Source: Pisolithus tinctorius (Eukaryota > Basidiomycota > Agaricomycetes > Boletales > Pisolithaceae). Taken from it: DNA of 64,000 nucleotides. The first letter of the stretch is position 1, and each line of letters starts with the position of its first letter. The notes under the pieces were generated by a model, which saw only the letters and a list, made by a program, of their open reading frames with translations, ran no database searches and was not told the origin of the DNA. Both the position numbers and the translations under genes were made by a program. Where the stretch lies: positions 868,001 to 932,000 of the forward strand of contig JANFAH010000003.1 in assembly GCA_024663395.1 (NCBI GenBank), given 5' to 3'. This document shows positions 53,394 to 63,902 of this stretch, piece by piece.

Positions 53394-54447
53394 CTACTCG
53401 CCCTCGGCCATGGCCTCGTCCTCCCCCTCGGTCTCCTCCTCATCGTCCTCGCCGTGGTTTTTCAGCCATTCGGCCTCCTCGCGCAATTCATCGGAGTCGA
53501 GCTCAGATGAGCCCGAATCCGAGGGAGAGACCGCCATGCCGAATCCGTAGGACTCGTCGAGCATGGACTCAAGCGCGTCGGCGATCCGGCCCGAGTTTTC
53601 GACCACGGCCTCTTGGAGTTCGAAGAGCCCCGCCAGGTTATTGGCAATAAGCCCCGCGACATCAATGAGCCGCTCGAGCTTGTCCTCTAAGCCCGAGGGT
53701 CCCCCTGCGTGGGCCTTCCTCACCCCGCTCCCACCGGCTTCGGGCTCGTCGATTTCCAGTACCTCGGTCGGTTTCGACTTCGCCCGCTTCCTCTGGCTCG
53801 GCCCGGGCTCGGGCGTCCCATCGTCGGCCTTCCGCTTCTTCCCTTTGTCGGCCTTGGATACGACCCTGGGACCGACCTCGGGGTCCTTTCCATCTCCCGG
53901 CCACCGACATTTGCCCTTCGATTGGTTGCACCGGACGCAGGCAACCCGTTTCTTGTTGCCGTCTACGAGGAACTCGCAGGCGACTTTGGCCCGGGAGCAA
54001 TGAGTGCACCTAAAGAGGAGGTTAAAAAGAAGCGCGCGTCAGGTCAAAAAATACTTACCCGGGGTCCATTACCACCCTCTTTACTTCACCCCCGGGCTCA
54101 TCTCCCTTGTCGGCCTCGGCCTTACGCTTACGTTCGGCCTCCTTTTCCTCCTCGGCTCTGCGCTTCTCCTCCTCCTCGCGCGCCCTCTCCTCTTCGGCCT
54201 CCCGCACTGCCCTCTCGGCTTCGGCCTTCTCCCTTTCTGCTCTCTCGGCTTCAAGCCGAGCCTGCTCCTCCCGCCGGGCTTGTTCAGCCGCCTTCCGCCT
54301 TTTTCTCTCCTTCGCCTTCGCCTTCATCACCTCCTCTTCGTCGTCGGTGTCATACCTGATGTCGTCATCAGGCATTTGGGTCCAGTCAATGACGACCCGG
54401 CTTTCATCGTTATTGTCGGCGGCGACGATCGGTCTCGAATCGGACAT
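53394..54447 (-). CDS. Antisense accessory protein of G2: coiled coil plus Cys-rich domain
   Basis: Counterpart of the 31954-33043 gene of G1. Exon 1 is 54059-54447 (start MSDSRPIVAA), then a 49-nt GT-AG intron (54010-54058), then exon 2 54009-53394, giving 334 residues. E/R/A/K coiled coil in exon 1. Exon 2 begins CTHCSRAKVAC and CVRCNQSKGKC, then KRKADDGTPEP, the LEDKLERLIDVAGLI helix and an acidic end. Frame, splice sites and cysteine spacing are kept in both copies although the coiled coil has diverged by several substitutions and short indels. Transcription would start near the 3' LTR and run against gag-pol. Unknown function. Confidence 0.78.
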
Positions 54448-54584
54448 GATGGTTAGGATGAGAAAGAGAGACGCAAAAGGCTTAGCGAGCCACAAGTATC
54501 AATTTTTCGAACTCAGCCAACTTTCGGACTCAGCCTACCACTCTCGCAGGGGTCTCATGGGTTCGACCCCTAAGAGGGGGATAC

Positions 54585-55111
54585 TGTCATAGCCATGTCT
54601 CGACCCCGGCCGGACTCGGCCTCGCACTCACTCAGTCCGGCCTCGGTCTCGCCTGTCCCGCATCTCCAGTTGGTCTAGCGCAGTAGACACTGCTTTGCAG
54701 TGTCTGTCATTTCGGTTAAGTCCTGTCCCCGGTCCTGTCCCCGGTCTGCCTGTCCCGGTCTCCGTTACCTTAGTCATACGTTACTAATACCTGTCTTACC
54801 AATCCTCTTAGCAATCCTTGCGAGACCGGCATTACCGGTCTCCGTACTATAGTTACTTCTGGTATATAAACTCGTAGTTACTCGGCCTGTACTCCTTAGT
54901 CTGAAATCAACTAAGTATCTCCTGATAACCCCGCCTCGGCCTCGGACTCGGACTGAGATCCACGCAAGGGAATAGCGCTGTACCTTCAGTCGCTAAGTCC
55001 AAGCAGTCCACCCTTCTGTACCTTCGTCTTTATCCCTGACTCCGACCCCCTCGGCCTCGCGCCCGCTTCGGTCTCCGGTCCGGTCTCAACCCGGACACCC
55101 CGTACTTGACA
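54585..55111 (+). repeat. 3' LTR of G2
   Basis: 527 bp, preceded by the purine tract AAGAGGGGGATAC. Differs from the 5' LTR at CGCAGTAG/CGCGGTAG and CCTCGGCC/CCTCAGCC, both CpG sites. Confidence 0.93.
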
Positions 55112-55116
55112 AAACC

Positions 55117-55543
55117 TTTCATCGCGAACCGAATCCACATGATGGAAACCACTCCTACCAAGATCACTGAGTGGTACACCCAAGCGCAGAAGTTCGACGC
55201 TAAATGGAGAAAGGTCAACGAAACCTTTGGGAAGAAAGAAAAGAAAACGTTCCACCCTAGGAACAATTTCACCGAAGAAAAAGATCCAAACACTATGGAC
55301 GTGGATGGAGTGAGACTCTCCAAAGAAGAACGAGACCAGCACATCAAAGAAGGAAGATGTTTCGGTTGTGGAAATAAGGGACACCTCTCCCGAGAATGTC
55401 CAGACAAAGGAAAAACTCCCCAAAAGAAGGTGAAGAAAATCCGCAAAATTGTGGAAGTGGAAGAAAGCGACGATGAAGAAAAAGTCGCTGGTCCCTCCAT
55501 CGCCTTAGTAAACATTGCTAGGGCTCTTGGAAAGGATTTTTGA
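55117..55543 (+). pseudogene. gag: Gag of G3, C-terminal part with zinc knuckle
   Basis: Resumes the gag frame after G2 and its target duplication. Contains TKITEWYTQAQKFDAKW, a zinc knuckle CFGCGNKGHLSREC (CX2CX4HX4C) and a basic KKVKKIRK stretch. It stops at TGA 55541-55543, inside a T5 run. Confidence 0.88.
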
Positions 55544-58500
55544 AAGGGAACTCTGCGTTGACGCCAGATGTTCCCCAAACTAAGGACAGTTTAGTTTCTG
55601 TTGCACCTGTACTTGTAACGTCTACACCAGAACGCACTATGCAGATTCCCATCTCCCTTTACGCATCAGAAACTACTCAGAAAGTCGTCAACACTACCGC
55701 TCTGGTTGACTCCGGAGCAGAAATTTCCTGCATTGACTGGGGTTTTGTACGGAAGCACCGAATCCCCACTCAACGACTCGCCGAACCCATCCTCGCTAAA
55801 AATGCCGATGGAACCCAGAACTCTAAAGGAAGAATACTGTTTTCCGCCACTCTCTACTTTAAGATCAAGGGACTCATCCATCAGTCCTTCTTCCATGTCA
55901 TCAATTGTGGAACGGAAAATGTCATTCTGGGTCTCCCCTGGCTCCAAGAAAACAACCCTGTTGTAGACTGGAGGATGGGCACGTTATCTATCGACAAGAA
56001 AACCGATAGATCAAAGGAATTGAGACGCAACGTCTCTTCCATTGCCATCGAAGAACCAACTGTGAACCTTGTGTCCCCAACTGAAAAGAAAGGAATAAAC
56101 AAGTTCATGGATTATGAAGAACCTGAAGACGAAACCATCCGAGCACATTTCGTGATGTCGGTTGGAAAACTCGTTGAAGAAGCCAAGAAGGTTAACCCCA
56201 ATAATAGCCTTCTCCGAAAGATCACCACGGCTACAGAGTTAGCCCAAGAGGAACACAAGAAGAAACCGAAGGCGGTCCTCCCTGAAGAGTACAAAGACTT
56301 CGCCTCGGTTTTCGAGAAACCATCTGATGGGGTTTTACCCCCATCACGACCATACGACCACGCCATAAACCTTGTAGAGGACTTCGTCCCTAAAGTGGCT
56401 AAAGCATATCCTCTCTCTCCCTCTGAACGAGAATCCGCAGAGAAATTTATCGAAGAAAACCTTCGAGAAGGAAAGATCCGTCCCTCGAAGTCTCCCCAAG
56501 CCGCCCCCTTCTTCTTTGTAGGAAAGAAGGATGGCTCCCTGCGACCCTGCCAAGACTACAGATACCTGAACAAGAATACAGTGAAGGATGCATACCCCCT
56601 TCCCCTCATCTCGGATCTCGTAGACAAACTAAAGGGAGCCTCCGTCTTTACTAAGATGGATGTCAGGTCAGGCTACAACAATGTCCGCATCAAAGAAGGA
56701 GACCAATGGAAGGCAGCATTTATCACACACAAAGGACTTTTCGAACCCACCGTTATGTTCTTCGGTCTCTGTAACTCCCCCGCCACCTTCCAGCGATTCA
56801 TGAACGACTCTTTCAGAGACATGATCGCAGAAGGATGGTTGGTCGTCTACATGGATGACCTCCTCATCTTCTCCAATGACCCCGAAGAACACAAGAAAAG
56901 GACTCGTCGTGTTCTCGAACGAATGAGGGAACTCTCCCTTCCCTTAAAACTGGAAAAGTGTCACTTTGATCTAACCGAAGTGGAATACCTCGGAATGATC
57001 ATCAAAGAAAATACCATCGCTATGGACCCTGTCAAAGTCCAGGGCATAGCCGACTGGCCTGTCCCAAAGAAAGTCAAAGATGTGCGATCCTTTCTAGGAT
57101 TCGCAAACTTTTACAGAAGATTTGTCCCCTACTACTCGGACATTGCACGACCACTCATCGACCTCACTAAAAAGACGGTCGATTGGAGTTGGTCTAAGAA
57201 ATGTCAAAACGCCTTTGATCTTCTGAAAAGAATCTTCATGGCGCAACCGACCCTTCGAATGCCCGACACCTCCCAACCGTTCGCAATCACCACCGACGCA
57301 TCCAAATACGCAACTGGAGGGATCCTCCTTCAAGAAAATTCGAATGGACAGTGGCAACCCTGTGCCTTCCTGTCTCAGTCATTTAACCCTGCAGAAAGAA
57401 ACTACGACATTTATGACAGAGAACTGTTAGGAGTTATTCGAGCACTGAAATCCTGGAGACATTACCTTCATGGATCCCCATTCCCGATCAAGGTCTTCAC
57501 AGACCATAAAAACCTGACATACTTCAAATCACCTCAGAACCTGAACCGTCGCCAGGCTCGCTGGCTCCTCAACCTCGCAGACTTTGATCTGCAACTAGAA
57601 CATGTCCCAGGAAAGGACCTGGCTGCACCAGATGCACTCTCCCGCCGACCCGATCACATCCCTGATGATGACGAAGATAACAAAGGAGTTACCCTCCTTC
57701 CACAAACTCTGTTTGTCAATCTTATTGACACCAACCTCACCCAGAAGGTCGCATCGTCCTCCATGAAAGACCCTGTGGTCCAAACGGCACTTCGTGCCAT
57801 TGAAAACGTCGACATGCCACTCCCGTTTAAATCTCATCTCTCTGACTGGAGATTTGACAGCGGAGTGTTACTTTACAAAGACCGGGTGTATATCCCCAAT
57901 GACCCTATCCTCCGTCGGACCATCGTATCCAACCACCATGACCACCCCTCCGCTGGACACCCTGGGGTTCTAAAAACACGACAACTCGTCTCTTCTGAGT
58001 TTTGGTGGCCCGGACTAGCATCCTTCGTCCGAAAATATGTTGAAGGCTGTGCTGTGTGCCAACAAAATAAAGTAAATACTCACCCAACGACACCACCCCT
58101 CACGCCTATCCCCTCCACCTCGACCCGCCCCTTCCAACAGATCTCTTGCGATCTGATTACCGACTTACCCGTTTCTAACGGCTATGATTCCCTTTTGGTC
58201 GTGGTAGACCATGGGCTTACAAAGGGGGTAATTTTATTGCCCACCAAGAAAACTGCCTCCGCTGCTGACATCGCGGCGTTGTTTTTCAAGAAAGTCTACT
58301 CCCGCTTTGGGTTGTATGACAGAATTATATCTGATCGAGGCCCTCAATTCGCCTCTACCTTCGCAAAAGAGCTGGCTTCCCTTTTGGGATACTCCCTTGC
58401 CCTGTCTATGGCGTACCACCCACAAACCGATGGAGAAACTGAACGTGTAAACCAGGAAGTGGAGACCTATCTCCGCATCTTTTGCCAAAACGACCCTACC

Positions 58501-60234
58501 TCGTGGGTGGCCAACCTTCCCATGGCAGAATTCGCGCACAACCACCGACCCCACTCCGTCACACGTCAATCGCCGTTCTACCTCATGTACGGATATGAAC
58601 CAAAACCACTTCCGTCCCTGATTGCGGAAACCCACCTTCCCGCCGCCGAGTCTAGACTTGATGAACTCAGGAAAGCTAGAGAAGAAGCCCTAGCGGCCCA
58701 TGACCTAGCAAGAAAAACGATGAAAGATCGCTCGTCACGACCCTTCACCCCGTTCCAGAAAGGTGATAAGGTTTGGCTAGAAGCACGCAATTTGAAATGT
58801 TCCTATGAAAATAGGAAACTAGCACCCAAACGAGAAGGACCCTTCACAGTTTCCGACGTCCTATCTCCGATTATGTATCGCCTCACGATTCCCTCACGAT
58901 GGAAGATTCACAACGTTTTCCATGCTTCTCTCTTATCACCCTATCGCGAAAATGACGTTCACGGGCCGAACTTCCCGGCTCCACCACCTGACCTAGTTAA
59001 CGAAGAAGAAGAATACGAAGTTGAGGCGATAGTCGGCCATAAAAGGTCCAGCCGCGGACACGCCTTTCTAATCAAATGGAAGGGTTACCCTTCTTCCGAA
59101 AACTCATGGCAAAAAGAGTCACACCTTGAGCATGCGGATGATACGCTCTCCGCCTATAAGAAACGATTCCCCAGAGACTTCCCTCCTAAGAAACAACCCA
59201 CTCGACACTCCACTCGTATCGTCAGAAATATCACTCTTGAAATGCCTCCTCGTCGTTACACCTACCCCCGCGAACCCTCTCGCCGCCACACTCCGTTTGC
59301 TCGTCGGCAACGACAGCCCGCTAGCGATCAGATGATCGCCTCCTACCGACTCTTCGTTGCCAACCCCGCTGTCATTGGCACCGTTTATCATGAGGTGGAT
59401 GAAGACTCCCCTCTCGATCTTGTGTACCATGCCACTATCCAAGCCCTTCGGCTTGAGGAACTTTCCCGATATGTTAACCGCCAGAATCCCCTCCTTTCCC
59501 CTGCTCGCACTATCCTAGGTGAAATCGCCCTCCAGCAGGTTCCCCTACTTCTTAAACTCTTTGACGTCCTTGGAGGCACCGACCTCATTTATAACGTTTG
59601 TCAATATCCAATGTTGATCGCACCCCCCCCGCCTGGGTCTAGAAGACCCTCGACTGCAACTTCTCCGGTATCCTCCGCGTCGTCTTCCCCTCCTGCACCG
59701 TCGTCGTCATCGTCCTCCCACTCGTCCCGCTCTCTCCGAAGAGCCGACAGACCTCGCGCCTGCTGCTTGTCAGGCTCTAATCCCCAACCTTGCAAATCTC
59801 ACAGCTCGCCGTCAGAGGTAGACCCTGAGACTGCCTTTGGCGTCTCCCGTGCTGAACTCGACTACACGTTAAACATCGTCAAAACCCTCGCACAGCTACC
59901 ACCGTCCCCTGTGCTGAATGCCTTGACCGAGTTTGACATGCCTCTTACTCCGTCTGATCCACGCTATCGTCAAGCGTGTTATGTCTGTCGCCGTCTAGGT
60001 CATATCCGCGTCAATTGTGGACTGTACGAATGTCCCCTTTGCCACGCCACTCGCCCCGGCCATACTCAGGCCCAATGCCCTTCTATCTGCCCTCGTCATC
60101 CTTTACAGGACAGAATAGCTACCTCTGCTCTGGTAGATGATCGAACCCTCGTCGGAAGCGAGGATAACGATTTGTACGATAATGACTTTGATTTCGACGA
60201 CTCCGCTGTAGGAAAAGTCCAAGTAGCTGTATAA
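55540..60234 (+). CDS. pol: Pol of Gypsy G3 with chromodomain and an extra zinc-knuckle tail, intact
   Basis: About 1,560 residues in the -1 frame relative to gag; no ATG near the junction, so it is likely read by a -1 slip at GATTTTTGA. Protease LVDSGAEISCID (about 62). Reverse transcriptase FFVGKKDGSLRP and VVYMDDLLIFS (about 440). RNase H TTDASKYATGG. Integrase finger HHDHPSAGHPGV...CAVCQQNK, core SCDLITDLP, SDRGPQFA, DGETERVNQEVE. Chromodomain YEVEAIVGHK, FLIKWKGYPSSENSW (about 1,155-1,205). Unusually a tail of about 350 residues follows: Ser/Pro-rich, then CYVCRRLGHIRVNC (CX2CX4HX4C, about 1,480), then CPLCHATRPGHTQAQC, and an acidic end. The tail is open and frame-kept, which points to a functional extension. 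Confidence 0.92.
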   Translation: MKGNSALTPDVPQTKDSLVSVAPVLVTSTPERTMQIPISLYASETTQKVVNTTALVDSGAEISCIDWGFVRKHRIPTQRLAEPILAKNADGTQNSKGRILFSATLYFKIKGLIHQSFFHVINCGTENVILGLPWLQENNPVVDWRMGTLSIDKKTDRSKELRRNVSSIAIEEPTVNLVSPTEKKGINKFMDYEEPEDETIRAHFVMSVGKLVEEAKKVNPNNSLLRKITTATELAQEEHKKKPKAVLPEEYKDFASVFEKPSDGVLPPSRPYDHAINLVEDFVPKVAKAYPLSPSERESAEKFIEENLREGKIRPSKSPQAAPFFFVGKKDGSLRPCQDYRYLNKNTVKDAYPLPLISDLVDKLKGASVFTKMDVRSGYNNVRIKEGDQWKAAFITHKGLFEPTVMFFGLCNSPATFQRFMNDSFRDMIAEGWLVVYMDDLLIFSNDPEEHKKRTRRVLERMRELSLPLKLEKCHFDLTEVEYLGMIIKENTIAMDPVKVQGIADWPVPKKVKDVRSFLGFANFYRRFVPYYSDIARPLIDLTKKTVDWSWSKKCQNAFDLLKRIFMAQPTLRMPDTSQPFAITTDASKYATGGILLQENSNGQWQPCAFLSQSFNPAERNYDIYDRELLGVIRALKSWRHYLHGSPFPIKVFTDHKNLTYFKSPQNLNRRQARWLLNLADFDLQLEHVPGKDLAAPDALSRRPDHIPDDDEDNKGVTLLPQTLFVNLIDTNLTQKVASSSMKDPVVQTALRAIENVDMPLPFKSHLSDWRFDSGVLLYKDRVYIPNDPILRRTIVSNHHDHPSAGHPGVLKTRQLVSSEFWWPGLASFVRKYVEGCAVCQQNKVNTHPTTPPLTPIPSTSTRPFQQISCDLITDLPVSNGYDSLLVVVDHGLTKGVILLPTKKTASAADIAALFFKKVYSRFGLYDRIISDRGPQFASTFAKELASLLGYSLALSMAYHPQTDGETERVNQEVETYLRIFCQNDPTSWVANLPMAEFAHNHRPHSVTRQSPFYLMYGYEPKPLPSLIAETHLPAAESRLDELRKAREEALAAHDLARKTMKDRSSRPFTPFQKGDKVWLEARNLKCSYENRKLAPKREGPFTVSDVLSPIMYRLTIPSRWKIHNVFHASLLSPYRENDVHGPNFPAPPPDLVNEEEEYEVEAIVGHKRSSRGHAFLIKWKGYPSSENSWQKESHLEHADDTLSAYKKRFPRDFPPKKQPTRHSTRIVRNITLEMPPRRYTYPREPSRRHTPFARRQRQPASDQMIASYRLFVANPAVIGTVYHEVDEDSPLDLVYHATIQALRLEELSRYVNRQNPLLSPARTILGEIALQQVPLLLKLFDVLGGTDLIYNVCQYPMLIAPPPPGSRRPSTATSPVSSASSSPPAPSSSSSSHSSRSLRRADRPRACCLSGSNPQPCKSHSSPSEVDPETAFGVSRAELDYTLNIVKTLAQLPPSPVLNALTEFDMPLTPSDPRYRQACYVCRRLGHIRVNCGLYECPLCHATRPGHTQAQCPSICPRHPLQDRIATSALVDDRTLVGSEDNDLYDNDFDFDDSAVGKVQVAV

Positions 60235-60929
60235 CACGAGCTAGATGGCTTAGATAACAACAATAAGAAATGAAGGGAACGAATTGTTCGTCCCAAGGGA
60301 TTCTGGACTGTCGGGACTAGAAGGTGAGACCCAGCGCTTTGTAGCGATAGTGTTTCGTGACGTGCGCGGCGTGGTCCGCGGAGTAGTACTGGCGATGCGA
60401 GCGGTATACGTAGTTCGTGCGCGGCGGAATGCGAGATGTGCGGTGTAGACAAAGTGGAAAAGAAACTCGTGGTGACCTTCCGAGTGCCAAAAGGTATCAT
60501 TCTGTACCTAAGTACAGGGTTTTATAGTCCGGACAAACCCGGAACCTAAGTAAGACAGGGTACAGTAAAGGAAAACCGCGCGACAGCACGTACACAGAAG
60601 ACAGGCCAAACTGAGGCCGAGGGTATACTACAAGCACTAAAGGAATAGAGACCGTGATAAGAGAAGGAGTCCGAGGAAAAACAACAACCGGAGCACAGCG
60701 GCCGTGGGTATAGCATTGCGCGAGAGGGAGCGAGGGCGCGGGAAGGTAGCGTGCGAACAATGGTGAACGCAAGAGGGGAGCGGACGTAACAGTAGTCACG
60801 GAACGGTTAATGATAGGGGCTTACGCGTCCAGGGAATGCGGATTCCTCACACCGCCATCAGCAACATGACCGGAGAGCCTTATGGAGAGTAGTTGAAATC
60901 GGGGACTTCAACGCTTAGAAAGGGGGTAA
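60235..60929 (+). other. 3' untranslated internal region of G3 with polypurine tract
   Basis: Between the pol stop and the 3' LTR. Purine-rich; ends AGAAAGGGGGTAA, the polypurine tract. Minus-strand open frames here (60096-60799) lack motifs. Confidence 0.7.
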
Positions 60930-61378
60930 TGTTACGTTTCACCCCTAACTTTTCCTTTTACTGTACGTTTGCCTTGTTTTGGTCCGTTGGACTTGATTTC
61001 CTTTTAGAGCCGTCTTCTCTCTGATCCGACGGCTCTCTATTTCCACCACTAGCGTTACTGGCTCGTTACATGCTTAGGACATGTGTCGTCATTGTTCAAC
61101 CAATGGCGTAGTTACCTCGTTACATGCGGGCGCCTCATGGTCCGTTTCTGTGTAGTATTTAGACAGTCGGCTCAAGTCCTGGAAACCCAGACTTGAGCTG
61201 CTCAATCTTACGCAGTGTTCTCAGAACTTCGCCCTCAGTGTCCTTAACAAGGACCACTCTTACCGGCGTTGCCTCTAAATCCTCTGTCGTTCACAGAGGT
61301 TACTGTAGCTGTTGCTCAGTAGAAACCATAGTCTGCGTTTGAGCTCTCCCTACGTCTTGACTTCGGTCGAGCGTAACA
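60930..61378 (+). repeat. 3' LTR of G3
   Basis: 449 bp, TGTTACG...GTAACA, followed by the target duplication GGATT (61379-61383). Confidence 0.93.
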
Positions 61379-63902
61379 GGATTTGTGCTTCCTCGATCTT
61401 CAATGCCTTGGCAATCCAGGTCACCATACCCTGGGAATGCCCTGCCTGGGGGATGGCCAGTAAATCTATCTCAATTGCCTTTGCAGAGGGAGCTTCAATA
61501 CCACTCAGCACAAATCCTGTCCAGAATAACCTTCAATACCTACCTTTCTGCAGCCTGACCTCATATATATCCATGGCCTGCAGCCTTGACAGCCTGTTTT
61601 CCATTGCTGCTGCTGCCTCTTCCCCCCATGATTGGCTGATTGCTGGTGGGACATTACCATTCAAATCAGCAAACCTGCCTTCCACCACTAAATAGGATTC
61701 CTCAGCAACCTTGAGTTTCTGCTTGAGTCTTATTGCTGTAGCCTGTTAGCCATGCAAATGTGTCTGATAGAAGCACTAGACTTATGCATTCTGACCATTT
61801 TCAGGAAATTGCTATCATTCATTTGGAAATCAAGTACCTCCTGCCGATGGGGAGTAGCCATGCCTCTAGCAGATGGGGAAATGATATTCAGGGAGGACCA
61901 CAAGGTTTCCATGATCTCCCCATCCACCCGGCCAGCACCCACAATGAAATTGGGAGCATATCGTGCAAAGCATTCTGTGTGGTGGCCATGAACATGCCAC
62001 AACCCAATGCCAGGGCAGATCTGCATGCCGTCCGGCATGGATATATAGGCATTGGCATGTAGCCGACGTTCTAAACCTTTGCTATACTGGCAGTTAATAT
62101 CATAGAAATGTATCACTTGCTGGCCAGGGACTGTGCCATGCCTGATGGCATGCACAAGTGCATAGTCCATGTTAACCTGCCTGTGATGCCAATGTCAATA
62201 TTGGCATATATTGTTACAAGATTATTCATACTGTTCGCCCTTCTGAAAGTCGACCATTGCATGCAGCACAAAACAGCCATGCCGTGCACAGGCACATCCA
62301 CCTATTCCTGTAGATGTGAGCTGCTGCCAGTTGGCATTTGCTTGATTAACTGCCTGATGATTGCTGCAATCCGAGATCTTGCAGTGTGATCAGTGCATTG
62401 GGTAATACATTCCTACACATCACTCACCTCAACCACATTTTTAGTGCCACTCAAATATTCCTTGTATGGCTGTGATGCAACCATGTACCCCTTGCCATCC
62501 ATCAACCAGGCTTCACTGCCAGCATCCTTTGGATGCATATGCTCTGCCTTGAACTTCCCATCCATGACCAAGCTTCTTGCCAGTGTCCAACTGGATTACA
62601 CAGTGTATAAATGGATAGCAGTGTTCATGGTATCACTCACTGGGAATAGTCTGTTGCATCTTCCAAAATGTTGATGCCAGGTTGGGGACATGCCGGACAG
62701 AATAACACTAATTCCCCTGGGCCAGCATCCTCTGCACTCATGTGGGATCCCTGCCATTTCAGTAGTTTCAGGAGCCGCCACATCCTAGCAACTCTCAGCA
62801 GTTCCCTGTACCTATCCTATTATCCAGCTAAGAGTCATGTTGCAGTGAGACAATTCAACAAATAGGACACACTGGCACCAGATGAGGAAAAGCATTGGAG
62901 GTTATGCAGCGAAGTTTGCTGTAGAAATTCATCGCTGAGGTACCACATTCCACATTGTCCCGAATGAAGTCATCAAGTACTTGGAAGGTAAATGCAGTCC
63001 TTGTGGCCTTTGTGGTAGCAGGAAACATCCCAGCCTGCATCAGCTGTATGTGTGAATCGTCCGCCCCAGGGCATCTACAATACTGCACATTGCAGTAGTG
63101 TATTCCATTGGTGTGCATGACAATTAGACAGCTTTGGTTCTTTGGGGCCTGCAGATTCGGTGGACAACCATCTTGATCCACATCCTCCCAATCATCTTCC
63201 TCCTCAGTTGTGACTTCATCATTTGAACAACCACCAGCTGGGCAGTGCTTCCCACCATGCCCAACATGCAGTACCAAACCGGCCTGAATGGTAAATACAG
63301 GAAAGACCCTCATGATTGAGCTGCTTACCAGCTGCAGGGATGATTCCTCAAAGAATGTTCCATTCCATTGTTCCACCCTGTGGAATGGCTGGTGCTTGTG
63401 TTCTGCCTGGCAACACATGGTGCAGAAGACCGGCCGATGGGCGCACTCAGTGCACCAGAAAATGCCATCTGCTCCACACAGGATACAATCCCTTGGCTCA
63501 GGTGGGGCCTCCATGTCCAACAGGATGGCTAGATAATGCCATTGGTGTGGCAACCACTGCTGCAGATAACTATTCTACAATTGTGTGACACTGTCATTGC
63601 AGGTTTGTTGGGCAATGCGGCATTCCACACACCTGACTTTTCCGAGGTTTAGAAGGTGTTGCAGGCAATTCATCATTATTGCAAGGCAGTTGTACACCCA
63701 CATCATCCAACAGGCAGTCTGGGTGATCCAGGATAACCGAGCCAGGCTGCACAGGAGGCTGAGTTGCATGGCCTGGCACCCGCTTTCTGGGTGCTACTTT
63801 TACCATCTTATCCCTATATCCTTGGGTGGTTTTCACTCTTTGCCAGGTCACCTGGGTCACTGTTGTAGTGGGTCCTGCTGGTGCAATCTTTGACTTCCCC
63901 AT
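61379..63902 (-). pseudogene. KDZ transposase, N-terminal and catalytic part (cut by Gypsy G3)
   Basis: Multi-exon gene, likely start at 63902 (MGKSKIAPAG). A basic N-terminus precedes a CxC2-type cysteine cluster with CILCGADGIFWCTEC and CTMCCQAEHKHQPFH (about 63.35-63.50 kb), then HVGHGGKHCP and IHYCNVQYCRC. The catalytic RNase-H-fold region shows LVMDGKFKAEHMH (about 62.57 kb), GCACARHGCFVL (about 62.28 kb), YDINCQYSKGLERR (62.08 kb), then GLWHVHGHHTECFARY and GEIMETLWSSLN (61.9-62.0 kb), which should hold the acidic triad. Short GT-AG introns can be placed throughout and no in-frame stop was seen, so apart from the G3 insertion the gene looks complete. KDZ elements are cut-and-paste transposons; the protein would excise and integrate the unit. 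Confidence 0.85.

Larger units (their letters stand above)
47537..55111 (+). mobile_element. Gypsy chromovirus-type element G2, sister of G1, nested in G3
   Basis: 527-bp LTRs (TGTCATAG...TTGACA) flanked by AAACC (47532-47536 and 55112-55116), a perfect 5-bp target duplication. Same gene set as G1 (gag, -1 pol, antisense accessory gene), all open. The LTRs differ at about two positions. Best candidate for an autonomous copy of the family in this window. Confidence 0.95.
46342..61378 (+). mobile_element. Gypsy LTR retrotransposon G3, containing the nested element G2
   Basis: 449-bp LTRs begin TGTTACG and end GTAACA. The target duplication GGATT (46337-46341 and 61379-61383) is perfect. The insertion lies in the KDZ transposase gene. 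Its gag is split by G2 at 47536; pol is intact. The LTRs differ at about two positions, so it is a recent insertion. Confidence 0.95.
36983..63902 (-). mobile_element. KDZ transposon unit: transposase plus TET/JBP-like gene, with nested insertions
   Basis: The KDZ transposase (63902 to 45408) and the TET/JBP-like gene (from at least 39698 to 36983) lie in tandem on one strand with only 222 bp plus the Copia element between them. Without Copia and G3/G2 the unit would be about 6.4 kb. Terminal inverted repeats and target duplication were not found: the left end must lie below 36983 and the right end may lie beyond 64000, so the limits given are those of the genes. Confidence 0.6.

Noticed and set aside
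60096..60799. Two minus-strand frames after G3 pol
   Set aside because: Lie over the end of pol and the 3' untranslated region; no motifs, no known gene at this place in Gypsy elements.
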